Shown: positions 17,927-27,000, counted from the first letter of the stretch. The stretch: 64,000 nucleotides of DNA from Chloroflexota bacterium (GCA_026390015.1 JAPLGS010000074.1:1-64000); one strand, 5' to 3'. Notes: generated from the letters alone by a model not told the origin. Made by a program: numbers and translations.

Positions 17927-18490
17927 TGTGGATAGTGTGGATAAAAAGAATTTAACACCACTGGTGGTGATGAAAACCCGCTTCGCCCCATCCCTTTGGT
18001 TGGATCCAGTTTCCAAACATTCTCTGACTGTGGATAGCTGTTGGGAAACTTATCCACAGAAAAATGCCCTTATCCACGCTCCTAAAAAATTTTCCACATT
18101 TTGGCAGAGATGATTAATGACCACCATATATGGGGGTCTACTTTTATGGTAAAGCAAATCATTTTTGGAACAATTGTGCAGATTGTCCACAGTCGAGGTT
18201 AGTTTTCCACAGTTTTTAGGTACTTATCCACAGATTTGGAGCTTTACATAAAATTTTGTATATACAAATAAGCCGTGTATATAGGCGTTGGATATGCTAT
18301 TTAAGGCAATGGAGCTTAACTTGCTATTGAAAAATTTGTCTATACTTTTCGCAAGCGTCAACGGACCAAATTCAAGAGTGTTTTCAGACTTTTTGACAGG
18401 GCAAAGCGGCATTTTGAAAACTGAATAGCAAGTTATGCGGTACTGCTATTTAAGATAATATAACTACGTTATGTGAATTTATTCACACAT
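17927..18490. other. oriC: Candidate chromosomal replication origin (oriC)
   Basis: Nine 9-mers match TTATCCACA with at most one mismatch. Minus-strand boxes start at 17927, 17936 and 18029. Plus-strand boxes start at 18050, 18070, 18090, 18183, 18203 and 18224. Those at 17936, 18050 and 18224 are perfect. The plus-strand boxes form two triplets spaced 20-21 bp, two helical turns. AT-rich DNA follows (about 18240-18490) and could be the unwinding element. A 768-bp gap without genes surrounds them. Genes to the left run mostly leftward, consistent with an origin. dnaA is not in the window. Confidence 0.75.
18472..18487. repeat. Palindrome TGTGAAT-TT-ATTCACA
   Basis: Perfect 7-bp arms around TT at the right edge of the AT-rich part of the origin candidate. 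It could be a site for an origin regulator or a transcription factor. Confidence 0.4.
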
Positions 18491-18542
18491 AAAACTCTTT
18501 TATTTACCTATCTTTCGCTTAATCCCAGTCTGAATTTTCCTG

Positions 18543-18578
18543 ACTTTGGCGCAAAATCTCCTGATTTTGCGCCAAAGT
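18543..18578. terminator. Strong 16-bp-stem hairpin closing pyrC
   Basis: ACTTTGGCGCAAAATC pairs perfectly with GATTTTGCGCCAAAGT around TCCT, starting 2 nt past the pyrC stop. There is no clear T-run on either strand. It probably stops or protects the pyrC transcript and would keep leftward transcription out of the origin region. Confidence 0.6.
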
Positions 18579-18580
18579 TC

Positions 18581-19645
18581 TTATCCCCTTAAGTTTTTGC
18601 CGTATCCTGCCGGCACCAAAATCTTGCCATCTTCAAAGGCTGTCTCTCCGCGTAAAAAAACTTTGCTAATTTTTCCTTTCACCTTCCAGCCTTCAAACGG
18701 AGTCCAATTACAGCGTGAGAATTGATCCTCTGCCTTAATTTCATAAACAGCTTTTTCATCCACTTCGACCCAGGTTTCGGGTTGATCTGGCAGGCTGAAA
18801 ATCCTTTTGGGGTTGCTGTACATTTTTTCGATAATATCTGAAAGTGTGAGCCGCGATTCTGATACAGCATTCAGGAGCAAAGGTAATGCCGTCTCAAGCC
18901 CGGGGAATCCTGGTGGAGGATTATCTGAATCTTTTTCTTCGATGGTGTGAGGAGCGTGGTCTGTGGCAAAACAGTCAATAACATCCAGATTTTTCCACAG
19001 AGAATCCACATCTTCTTTTGTCGCCAAACGCGGGCGGACTTCGCCCCGCCCCGCATGTCCGTTTGATATCAGGGGAATATCCTCATTAGATAGAAATAAA
19101 TGATGCGGACACACTTCGCAGGTCACTTTGATTCCGCGTTCTTTTGCGGCTTTGATGATCAAAACTTCTTCCTTTAATGAGATATGAGCAATGTGGACTG
19201 GCCGGTCGTAGATCGCGGCAAAAAGGATCGCGGCGGCCATGCTGCGGCTTTCTGAGTGAGCCACGATGGGATATTTTTTTGGATATTTTTCAAAGTGAGG
19301 CTGCCAGAGAGTCATATCGTCGAGTCGTAATTCGCCGAATGTTGAATCGAGATACATTTTCAGTCCCGCGGCTTTATCCGAAACGGACGCGGCTTTCTCC
19401 GCGTTATCAGGTCCCGCGCCAACGAATTGAGCATAGTCACAGCGCGCTTTCTGGCTGGCGGCGTTCAATACCATATCAAGTGTGTCTGAGTCGAAAATAG
19501 GAGGCTTGGTGTTCGGCATGGTCAGCACGATGGTGAATCCGCCTGCCAGCGCCGCAGATGTTCCTGAATCAAAATCTTCTTTGTGGGCGGCGCCAGGTTC
19601 GCGCATGTGGACGTGTGGGTCTATTAAGCCGGGGAGTTTTATCAT
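18581..19645 (-). CDS. pyrC: Dihydroorotase, short CAD-like form
   Basis: 354 residues of the amidohydrolase barrel. It cyclises carbamoyl-aspartate to dihydroorotate with zinc. LIDPHVHMREPGA carries the His-x-His metal motif at about residues 11-13, GLKMYLDSTFGELRLD the bridging Lys, IVAHSE and VHIAHIS further metal His residues, and CFATDHAPHT the catalytic Asp. The start at LPGLIDP, without the roughly 50-residue N-terminal strand domain, matches the dihydroorotase domain of animal CAD. No strong ribosome binding site precedes the ATG. It completes the local pyrimidine set with pyrD, pyrE and pyrF. Confidence 0.92.
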   Translation of the reverse strand: MIKLPGLIDPHVHMREPGAAHKEDFDSGTSAALAGGFTIVLTMPNTKPPIFDSDTLDMVLNAASQKARCDYAQFVGAGPDNAEKAASVSDKAAGLKMYLDSTFGELRLDDMTLWQPHFEKYPKKYPIVAHSESRSMAAAILFAAIYDRPVHIAHISLKEEVLIIKAAKERGIKVTCEVCPHHLFLSNEDIPLISNGHAGRGEVRPRLATKEDVDSLWKNLDVIDCFATDHAPHTIEEKDSDNPPPGFPGLETALPLLLNAVSESRLTLSDIIEKMYSNPKRIFSLPDQPETWVEVDEKAVYEIKAEDQFSRCNWTPFEGWKVKGKISKVFLRGETAFEDGKILVPAGYGKNLRG

Positions 19646-19795
19646 GGTTTTTTAGTAATGGTTGACGGTTATATTTGGATGATGTTCATAATACTATATG
19701 AAGCACCGGAATGGAAAGTAGTTTTCAAAGTTTTTACAAACTCATGAAAAGCATTCCATGGTTTCATAGCGGAAATAAATTACAAACCAAACTGG

Positions 19796-19801
19796 TACAA
19801 T
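19796..19801 (+). promoter_or_regulatory. -10 box six nt before the first ABC exporter gene
   Basis: TACAAT ends six nt before the ATG at 19808, and there is no Shine-Dalgarno site. The matching -35 box is weak. The geometry suggests a leaderless transcript. Confidence 0.45.
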
Positions 19802-19807
19802 TAAGAA

Positions 19808-21571
19808 ATGTCATCCATTTCAATTCCCGCAGAATTTACTTTAAAGAGAAAGAATACTTATAACCATACCAGCGCCGTCAAGTGGATCGTTTCTCACGCG
19901 CGCCCATATGGTTGGATCATGGTGATGCTGGTCGCGGGCGCGGTTGGGAACGCGGCCTTGGCGGCTTATGTTCCCGTGTTGACCGGCAATGCGTTCAACG
20001 CGATGGTTAAACTTCCGCCGGATACCTCGGTGTTGATTCCGCTCGCGATCATCATTGGTATTTCGCAGATCATCCGCGGCGTGTTGCAGCTCGGGCGGAA
20101 TTTTGGTGCGGAACTTCTGGCTCAATTTTTGGAACGCGATATTCGTGATGAGTTATATCTTTCCTTGCTTGGTAAAAGCATGACCTTCCACAATTTGCAG
20201 CCGGTCGGCGATACGATGGCGCGCGCCACGAACGATGTGCGTGAAGTTAATTTCATGTTCAATCCCGGCGTGAATCTTGTGGTTGGGTCTTTTATGTTCA
20301 TCGTGATGCCGTTCTTCGCCGCTCCGCGATATCATCCGTCCCTGCTGATCACACCTGCCATCTTTACGATCTTTTATTTCATCGCGCTGGTGCGTTATCT
20401 CAAAACACTTTCACCGATCACGGATGAAGTGCGCGCGACTTTCGGCGACATGAACACGCATCTCTCTGAATCATTAGACGGCGTTGAGGTGATGAAAGGC
20501 GCGGCTCAGGAGGGCGCGGAGGTGGATCGCTTCGTCTCCAATGCGCGCCGAGTACGAGAGGCTTTCGTTCGTCAGGGCGATCTTGAAGGACGCTACGTAG
20601 CCATGTTGTTACTTGGAGCGGCTTACGCGGTCGGGCTGGTACACGCGCTTTTGCTTTTTCGCGCTGGAACCATAGACCTCGGTGCCGTGATCGCGTACTT
20701 CGGCCTTTTGCGTTTGCTTGAATTCCCAACCTTCGCATCCACCTGGGCTTATTCGCAGATCTCTTCTGGAATGTCCAGCGCGCGTCGAATTTTAGAACTC
20801 ATCAACAGCGAGACACAGCTCGATCAAAACGCATCCGGTCTGACTTCGACCATGCGCGGTGAAGTTGAGTTTCGCGACGTCTCATTTGCTTATCCCGGCA
20901 GTGAACCGGTGGTTGAAAATATTTCATTCAAAATAAAACAGGGACAGACCGTTGCCATCGTAGGCCAGACCGGCGCCGGAAAAACCTCGCTGGCAAAATT
21001 GATCAACCGTACTTATGAAGTCACAGCGGGTCAGGTTTTAATAGATGGCGTGGATGCGCGCGAATGGAATCTGGCGGCGCTTCGTTCGCAGATCTCCATC
21101 ATCGAGCAGGACATCTTTTTGTTTTCACGATCTCTGAGCAACAACATTGCCTTCGGAAAACCAGAAGCCACAAAAGACGAGATCATCGCCGCAGCTGTAG
21201 CATCTCAGGCGCACGATTTTATTCAGGAATTTGACCAGCAATATGACACAGTCGCCGGCGAACGTGGTGTGACTCTCTCCGGAGGACAACGTCAGAGGAT
21301 TGCGCTCGCCCGGGCTTTTCTCACAGACCCGCGCATTCTCGTGCTGGATGATTCCACTTCCGCCATAGACTCTGCCACTGAAGATAAAATCCAGCGCGCC
21401 ATATCCAACGCCGCTCGTGGACGCACAACTTTTATCATCACGCACCGCCTGTCGCAGATCCGCTGGGCTGATATGATCATCGTCATGCGCAAAGGCCGCA
21501 TCGCCGCCATCGGCACGCATGACGATTTGATGAAGACTTCCGAAGCGTATTCGAGAATTTTTAGAGAATAA
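19808..21571 (+). CDS. ABC exporter half-transporter with degenerate catalytic site
   Basis: 587 residues: a six-helix type-IV exporter membrane domain (about 30-325) and a C-terminal ATPase domain. Walker A GQTGAGKT contains K392, the signature LSGGQ is at 490-494, Walker B ends at D514, and the H-loop His is H546. The residue after Walker B is Asp515 where active sites have Glu, so one of the two ATP sites is degenerate, as in heterodimeric exporters such as TM287/288. The next gene supplies the partner with a normal Glu. Substrate unknown, perhaps a lipid, peptide or drug. The start is set by the immediately preceding -10 box. Confidence 0.9.
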   Translation: MSSISIPAEFTLKRKNTYNHTSAVKWIVSHARPYGWIMVMLVAGAVGNAALAAYVPVLTGNAFNAMVKLPPDTSVLIPLAIIIGISQIIRGVLQLGRNFGAELLAQFLERDIRDELYLSLLGKSMTFHNLQPVGDTMARATNDVREVNFMFNPGVNLVVGSFMFIVMPFFAAPRYHPSLLITPAIFTIFYFIALVRYLKTLSPITDEVRATFGDMNTHLSESLDGVEVMKGAAQEGAEVDRFVSNARRVREAFVRQGDLEGRYVAMLLLGAAYAVGLVHALLLFRAGTIDLGAVIAYFGLLRLLEFPTFASTWAYSQISSGMSSARRILELINSETQLDQNASGLTSTMRGEVEFRDVSFAYPGSEPVVENISFKIKQGQTVAIVGQTGAGKTSLAKLINRTYEVTAGQVLIDGVDAREWNLAALRSQISIIEQDIFLFSRSLSNNIAFGKPEATKDEIIAAAVASQAHDFIQEFDQQYDTVAGERGVTLSGGQRQRIALARAFLTDPRILVLDDSTSAIDSATEDKIQRAISNAARGRTTFIITHRLSQIRWADMIIVMRKGRIAAIGTHDDLMKTSEAYSRIFRE

Positions 21572-21669
21572 AATTTCGGAACGCGGACAGAAATCTGAAT
21601 TACAAATCAGATTAAAATCTCCACTCCTTTAATTAATCGTAAATTCAAAATCAAAAATCGGAAATTAAA

Positions 21670-23484
21670 ATGGGCTTCTTTGCAGGACTGAACGACGAAA
21701 AATATGACCGTCAATATACCGACCGTGAACTCACGCGGCGTATCCTTGATTTCTTCCGCACACAGGTCAAGCGGCTTGTGTATTCATCCATCACCATTAT
21801 TATCCTGGCATTCATCGGCGCGGCATTGCCGGTGGTTGTCAGCCGCATGATGGATCTGCTCAAGGAACAACCCTCACTGCAAGCGATCGCTCTGGTGGGA
21901 GTCACGCTAATGGCGGTTGGAGTCGGCTTGTGGGGATTGAACTGGCTGCGGCGGAGTCTGATCGTGCGCGCAGTCGGAGATGTGGTTCTCGATCTGCGCA
22001 CACGCGCATTCCGCGCCGCCGCCGAACATGATCTCTCTTTCTACGATCAATTTTCCTCAGGCCGAATTGTCTCGCGCATCACATCTGATACGAATGATTT
22101 CGGTCAACTCGTGGTCATTGTCACTGACGTCATTTCGCAAATGATGCAGGCGCTGATCCTTGGAGTGGTGCTCTTTCGCACCGAATGGCATTTGGCATTA
22201 TTGTTGATGGCATTTTTGCCTCTCATCTTTGGCGTGGCCGCGGGCTTCCGCGAGTTGGCGCGACGGGTAACCAAACGCGGCATGAAAGCCATGGCGGATG
22301 TGAACGCCGCGATCAAGGAAACCATCAGCGGAATTTCCATCGCCAAAAATTTTCGTCAGGAAGAAAGTATTTTCAAATCATTCGACGAATCGAATCAGCA
22401 ATCGTATCAAGTCAACGTGCGGCGTGGATTCGTGCTGGCGCTTGTCTTCCCAACGCTCAATGCACTTTCCGGTATTTTCGTCGGCGTATTGATCTATGCA
22501 GGCGGAATGAGCGCGAAGCAGGGTTTGGTCAGCATTGGCGCTTGGTATCTTTTTATCATGAGCCTTGACCAATTCTTTTTCCCTGTATTAAATCTCACCG
22601 CTTTCTGGGCGCAAATTCAGGGCGGATTGTCTGCCGCGGAAAGAGTGTTTGCTTTGATCGATGCCGACCCAAATGTTCTTCAGACAGAAAAATCGGATGT
22701 GCCTCGGCTGAAGGGTGAAATAAAATTTGAGAAATTTGATTTTAGTTATTCGGATAAGGAACCTATCCTGACGAACTTTAATCTGGTCATACAACCCGGA
22801 GAGACCCTTGCGCTGGTGGGTCATACCGGTGCGGGAAAATCATCCATTGCAAAATTGATTGCTCGTTTTTATGAATTTCAAAAAGGGAGATTGCTGATCG
22901 ACGGCCGTGATATCCGCACTTTTGATCTCAGTCAATATCGCCGTCAATTGGGAATTGTCTCGCAGGTTCCGTTCTTATTTTCAGGTACAGTCATAGAGAA
23001 TATTCGCTATGCCGCGCCCGGAGTTCCTGAAGAGGAAATGCTCAATCTCGCAAAAAAGATCGGCGATGGAGAATGGCTTGAAACCCTGCCCGATGGTTTG
23101 CATACGGAAGTTGGTGAACGTGGAAATAGACTTTCGATGGGGCAGCGTCAACTCGTGGCTTTGATGCGTGTTCTGGTGCAGAATCCCGCCATCTTTATTT
23201 TGGACGAAGCCACTGCCAGCATTGACCCGTTCACTGAGTGGCAGATCCAGCAGGCGTTGAATCTTATTTTGAAAAATACGACCAGCATTCTAATTGCGCA
23301 TCGCCTGTCCACAGTCAAAGCTGCGGACAGGATCGTGGTCATGCAAAAAGGAGCCATCATCGAACAAGGCTCCCATGATGGCTTGTTGGCTCAAGGCGGA
23401 CATTACGCCGAGTTATATAACACGTATTTCCGGCATCAAAGCTTGTCTTATATTGAGCAGGTGAAGGAAATGGTTGGAAAGTGA
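21670..23484 (+). CDS. ABC exporter half-transporter, catalytic partner
   Basis: 604 residues with the same layout: membrane domain about 35-340, then an ATPase with Walker A GHTGAGKS, Walker B ending ILDEA (D512, catalytic E513) and H-loop AHRLSTV. Its signature reads LSMGQ, slightly off the LSGGQ consensus. Combined with the Asp in the partner, this gives one consensus and one degenerate nucleotide site in the heterodimer. It follows the first gene by 98 nt. An IS200/IS605-like palindromic element begins directly after its stop codon. Confidence 0.9.
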   Translation: MGFFAGLNDEKYDRQYTDRELTRRILDFFRTQVKRLVYSSITIIILAFIGAALPVVVSRMMDLLKEQPSLQAIALVGVTLMAVGVGLWGLNWLRRSLIVRAVGDVVLDLRTRAFRAAAEHDLSFYDQFSSGRIVSRITSDTNDFGQLVVIVTDVISQMMQALILGVVLFRTEWHLALLLMAFLPLIFGVAAGFRELARRVTKRGMKAMADVNAAIKETISGISIAKNFRQEESIFKSFDESNQQSYQVNVRRGFVLALVFPTLNALSGIFVGVLIYAGGMSAKQGLVSIGAWYLFIMSLDQFFFPVLNLTAFWAQIQGGLSAAERVFALIDADPNVLQTEKSDVPRLKGEIKFEKFDFSYSDKEPILTNFNLVIQPGETLALVGHTGAGKSSIAKLIARFYEFQKGRLLIDGRDIRTFDLSQYRRQLGIVSQVPFLFSGTVIENIRYAAPGVPEEEMLNLAKKIGDGEWLETLPDGLHTEVGERGNRLSMGQRQLVALMRVLVQNPAIFILDEATASIDPFTEWQIQQALNLILKNTTSILIAHRLSTVKAADRIVVMQKGAIIEQGSHDGLLAQGGHYAELYNTYFRHQSLSYIEQVKEMVGK

Positions 23485-23615
23485 CTACTCCCCACGCCTA
23501 AAGGCGGGGGCTTCTAGGGCAAAGCCCAGGCTCTCTAGTCCGAGAGCTTCTATGTTTAGTATACTACAAGCAAAACCGTTCCTTACATCTCCACTGCTAA
23601 AGCAGGGAGCTTTAC
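23485..23615. mobile_element. IS200/IS605-like palindromic MITE (no ORF)
   Basis: A non-coding block of about 130 bp contains two hairpins of the same design. CCCC-A-CGCC pairs with GGCG-GGGG near 23490-23511, and CTCC-A-CTGC pairs with GCAG-GGAG near 23589-23609. Both have a TAAA loop and a bulged A in the 5' arm. A third hairpin, GCTCTC/GAGAGC, lies between. Imperfect hairpins at both ends are the hallmark of single-strand-transposing IS200/IS605 elements and their non-autonomous derivatives. No Y1 transposase or TnpB is nearby. Confidence 0.5.
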
Positions 23616-23620
23616 GGAAC

Positions 23621-23657
23621 AAAAGAGTGGCAACCAAATTTGGTGGCCACTCTTTTT
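23621..23657. terminator. Bidirectional terminator between the ABC and TrkA genes
   Basis: AAAAGAGTGGC pairs with GCCACTCTTTT around a palindromic ACCAAATTTGGT, and T-runs flank both sides. It separates convergent transcription units. Confidence 0.85.
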
Positions 23658-23659
23658 TA

Positions 23660-24361
23660 TCAGGAAGTTTTTCTCCCGCCACTACGTTCTGGGTGAACTG
23701 GCGCAGACAGTAACTCGGCAAGTCGATGTGCTCCTTCGGGGCTGGCAACTGCGATGATCTCATCGTTTTCCTGCAAGGTACTGTCACCGCGCGGCAGTGT
23801 CATGACTCCATCGCGGATGATGGCCGCGATCACGCAGTGCTCTGCAAGTGCCATATCCTTGAGCAGGGTTCCGATCGCTTTTGCTCCGGCTGGTATTTTT
23901 TCTTCCACCACAGAGTATCGTCCGCGGCGGATCTTGAAGAGGGTCATCATATCGCCCAGCGACATTTCCTCTTGAATTAAGTGGGCTAACACATCAGCCT
24001 GATTAAGGGAAACATCCACATTAAATTTCTCGTCAAACAGCCAGGCGTTGTTGGGGTTGTTTACGCGCGCGATCGTGCGCGGAACATCAAACAGTTTTTT
24101 CGCAAGAAAACTAATGGTTAGGTTCATCGAGTCGTCGCTGGTGACCGAAGCCACAGCATGGGCTTCACGAATTCCGGCGGCTTCGAGAACAGTTGGGTCT
24201 ATGGAATTGCCTTCATAGATGACTTCGGTCGGCAATTCCTGATGCAAGATCGAGAGTAAGTTGCGGCGGTTTTCGATCAGCCGGACTTTATAATTTTCAT
24301 TTAGAAGTAAACTTGCAAGACGTGCTCCCGTACGTCCGCCTCCAGCAATTAATACGAACAT
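23660..24361 (-). CDS. TrkA/RCK-type potassium channel regulatory protein
   Basis: 233 residues from the ATG at 24361, with GGAGG in the end of the preceding gene. It has an N-terminal Rossmann RCK domain (FVLIAGGGRTGARLASLL, a Gly-rich NAD-binding loop) and a C-terminal TrkA-C domain from about residue 135 (VVEEKIPAGAKAIGTLL). Such proteins bind the cytoplasmic face of Trk/Ktr potassium transporters and sense NAD(H) or ATP. The stop of the upstream paralogue lies 1 nt before its start, so the two are translationally coupled. Confidence 0.88.
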   Translation of the reverse strand: MFVLIAGGGRTGARLASLLLNENYKVRLIENRRNLLSILHQELPTEVIYEGNSIDPTVLEAAGIREAHAVASVTSDDSMNLTISFLAKKLFDVPRTIARVNNPNNAWLFDEKFNVDVSLNQADVLAHLIQEEMSLGDMMTLFKIRRGRYSVVEEKIPAGAKAIGTLLKDMALAEHCVIAAIIRDGVMTLPRGDSTLQENDEIIAVASPEGAHRLAELLSAPVHPERSGGRKTS

Positions 24362-24362
24362 A

Positions 24363-25025
24363 TTAAGCCTCCGCCTTTTCACTCAAGCGTGCAGTGAGTG
24401 CGCCAATCCCGTCATAAGTCGTGCTGATATTAAGCACATCTCCAGATTGTAAAACAGTTTCAAGTTCCGGCAGAGCCGAACGTCCTGCCCGAGTGACCGC
24501 GACCGGGTAGCATTGTTTGAGCGGTCCAAGTAATTTTCCGAGTGTGCTTCCATTCCATGTTTCAGGGAGGATGATCTCGTATACTTCCACTTCACCGTTG
24601 CCTGCGGAATAGATCATTCTTTGCGATGGGTTGATCAATAATTCCTCCACACGCTGTGCGCCCCAAAATGTGGAACTGACGGTCTGCAAGCCAAAAGATT
24701 CAATGACCACTCGCAAGGTTGGATCGTAATTACGAGCCACAACCACAGGCACCTTGTAAAAGGAGCGTGCTGTATGAGCCACGACTGCATTGAGTGTGTC
24801 TGAATTTGTGACAGAAGCCAGTCCATTAGCTTCGGTAATGCCCGCGCGATCGAGCACATTTTCTGCCAGACAATCTCCTTCGAGTGTGCGTCCGCGAAAA
24901 TCGGGATGCAAGCGATTGAATGATTCGCGATTGCTATCTACAACAATGATCTGGTGCCCACTTTTGAACAGGCGATAGGATAACTCTGCGCCTACGCGCC
25001 CGCATCCGACGACAATAAAATTCAT
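24363..25025 (-). CDS. TrkA/RCK-type potassium channel regulatory protein
   Basis: 220 residues from the ATG at 25025, chosen because AAGGAG lies 9 nt upstream. RCK fold with FIVVGCGRVGAELSYRL at the N-terminus and Asp at the end of strand 2 (IIVVDSN), which favours NAD(H). A C-terminal TrkA-C-like domain follows. It is a diverged paralogue of the next gene; two separate RCK proteins could form a heteromer, in contrast to the single TrkA of E. coli that has both halves in one chain. A KimA-type permease ends 4 nt upstream. Confidence 0.87.
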   Translation of the reverse strand: MNFIVVGCGRVGAELSYRLFKSGHQIIVVDSNRESFNRLHPDFRGRTLEGDCLAENVLDRAGITEANGLASVTNSDTLNAVVAHTARSFYKVPVVVARNYDPTLRVVIESFGLQTVSSTFWGAQRVEELLINPSQRMIYSAGNGEVEVYEIILPETWNGSTLGKLLGPLKQCYPVAVTRAGRSALPELETVLQSGDVLNISTTYDGIGALTARLSEKAEA

Positions 25026-25029
25026 GTGT

Positions 25030-27000
25030 TTACTCCTTGTGTGCTTCGTGCAATTCATGCACGTGGTAGGGGACGTCAGTTACAACAACCCCGTGTTTGT
25101 TTAAGAGTTCACTTCGCAAGAGGTTGGCTGTCTGCATATGCAATAAATTGTGCCATTGTTTGGATGGAATGAATTGCGGCACTACGATAGTGATTGTTTC
25201 ATTAGACTGACGGTTGGCGATAATATCTTTCAAATATTCCAGCAATGGCTCGATAAAGAGACGGTATGGAGAATCCAGAATGACCAGGCGCGTTCCCTCG
25301 CCCCAGGTTATCCATTTTTTTTGCACCTTATCAGTTTCAGCGGCATCCAAGGAAATATGAACAACCGTCACGTCATCCGAAAGCAAACGGGCATAACGCA
25401 GTGCGTCTAATGTTCCTTGATGCACGCCGCTGATCGCCATGATCACGCGGTGACGCGCCTGCCGTGTGGGATTCCCTGAAAAATCCTCAAGTGAGAGATC
25501 GTGGGCGAGGTCTTTGTAATGGTAATGGATCCTGAAGAAAACAAAAACAAGGAATGGAATCAGGAGAATTACAACCCAGGCGCCCTCCCTGAATTTGGTG
25601 ATGGCGAATACGAGCATAACAATTGCTGTAGACAGCGACCCAATGCCGTTCACTACCATTCTTGTCTTCCAGTTTGATTCAAAATGGAGGGTCGAACCTG
25701 GCTGTACAATTTCTTCACCGGGTTTCAGATGCCCGCATCGCCACCAACGAACCGCCATTCCTGCCTGCGATAGGGTGAACGATAGATATACTCCAATGGC
25801 ATAGAGTGGGATTAAAGCCGAGGTCTGTGCTCCGAAGAGGATAACCAGCAGCGATGCTACTCCAGCCAGCGTAAGAATGCCGTTCGAGAAGACAAGGCGG
25901 CTGCCGCGGAAAGTTAACTGTTTGGGCAGAAAGCCGTCACCGGCATGGAGTGCCGCCAGCCTTGGGAAATCAGCAAATGATGTGTTTGCTGCCATAATGA
26001 GAATTAATGTTGTTGAACCAAGCAACGTTATATATAGAATGCTCTCCCGTCCATATATGACACGCCCAATTTGAGAGAAGCCGGTCTCGAAATGAGAAGG
26101 CATAACGCCGACTTGATGTGCAAGAAAGGTGAGCCCAAGCAGGTTGATTCCCAAAATCACACTCATCCAGATCAGAGTAATGCCGGCGTTGCGGCTGCGA
26201 GGCTGATCAAAGGCGGTGATCCCATTGCTAATCGCTTCCACGCCGGTTAGGGCGGTACAACCTCCAGCAAAAGCCCGCATGATCAGAAATAAAGTCAAGG
26301 TTTGGAGCGCCTCTCCAGCGTGGGCAATTTCCTCAACACCGGTGACCTGCGTCAGCGTCCCGGTGAGATATTTATAGAGTCCCGCTCCTATGGTAAACAA
26401 AACCATCCCAAGGAAGAAATAAGTTGGAATTGCAAAAGCACGCCCCGACTCCTTTACACCCCGCAGGTTCACAACAGCCATGAAGATAATCAGTGCAAGC
26501 GCAATTTCAACCCGCCAGGGATACAAGGCCGGAAATGCTGAAGTGATCTGCGCGACACCGGATGAAATGGAAACCGCCACTGTGAGTATATAGTCCGTTA
26601 GCAGCGCCGCACCTGCTGTTTGCGCAGGGGCTTCTCCAAGATTATCGCGAGCCACGATGTATGCTCCACCGCCGCCGGGGTACGTATGGATCGTCTGCTC
26701 ATAGGAAATGGTCAAAATAGCGAGTAATCCTATAATGACAAACGCAATGGGAATTGATACCGTCAAAGCGCCTGTGCCGGCAAGGATCAGGACGATAAGA
26801 ATTTCATCAATTGCATATGCGCTTGAAGAAAGCGCATCTGATGCAAATACAGCCAGACCAACCACTTTTCCAATGGTTTGATGTGGAGCATCTGCCGAAT
26901 CGAGTGGGCGGCCAATTAGCCAGTGGCTGAACGAACGCGGAGGTCGATAATTACTTTCCCGCCGCATGACTTTGGATTGATTGTTTTCAGGGGTTAACAT
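25030..27000 (-). CDS. KimA-like APC-superfamily permease, probably potassium
   Basis: 656 residues: about 12 membrane helices (30-470) and a cytoplasmic C-terminal domain of about 150 residues (ARHRVIMAISGVHQGTLDALRYAR) resembling a nucleotide-binding USP fold. ASDALSSSAYAIDE and TYPGGGGAYIVARDNLGE are typical of the KimA/YdaO group, which includes proton-coupled potassium importers controlled by c-di-AMP. The adjoining RCK genes support a potassium role, but amino-acid transport cannot be excluded. The downstream RCK gene starts 4 nt past its stop, so they share an operon. Confidence 0.8.
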   Translation of the reverse strand: MLTPENNQSKVMRRESNYRPPRSFSHWLIGRPLDSADAPHQTIGKVVGLAVFASDALSSSAYAIDEILIVLILAGTGALTVSIPIAFVIIGLLAILTISYEQTIHTYPGGGGAYIVARDNLGEAPAQTAGAALLTDYILTVAVSISSGVAQITSAFPALYPWRVEIALALIIFMAVVNLRGVKESGRAFAIPTYFFLGMVLFTIGAGLYKYLTGTLTQVTGVEEIAHAGEALQTLTLFLIMRAFAGGCTALTGVEAISNGITAFDQPRSRNAGITLIWMSVILGINLLGLTFLAHQVGVMPSHFETGFSQIGRVIYGRESILYITLLGSTTLILIMAANTSFADFPRLAALHAGDGFLPKQLTFRGSRLVFSNGILTLAGVASLLVILFGAQTSALIPLYAIGVYLSFTLSQAGMAVRWWRCGHLKPGEEIVQPGSTLHFESNWKTRMVVNGIGSLSTAIVMLVFAITKFREGAWVVILLIPFLVFVFFRIHYHYKDLAHDLSLEDFSGNPTRQARHRVIMAISGVHQGTLDALRYARLLSDDVTVVHISLDAAETDKVQKKWITWGEGTRLVILDSPYRLFIEPLLEYLKDIIANRQSNETITIVVPQFIPSKQWHNLLHMQTANLLRSELLNKHGVVVTDVPYHVHELHEAHKE

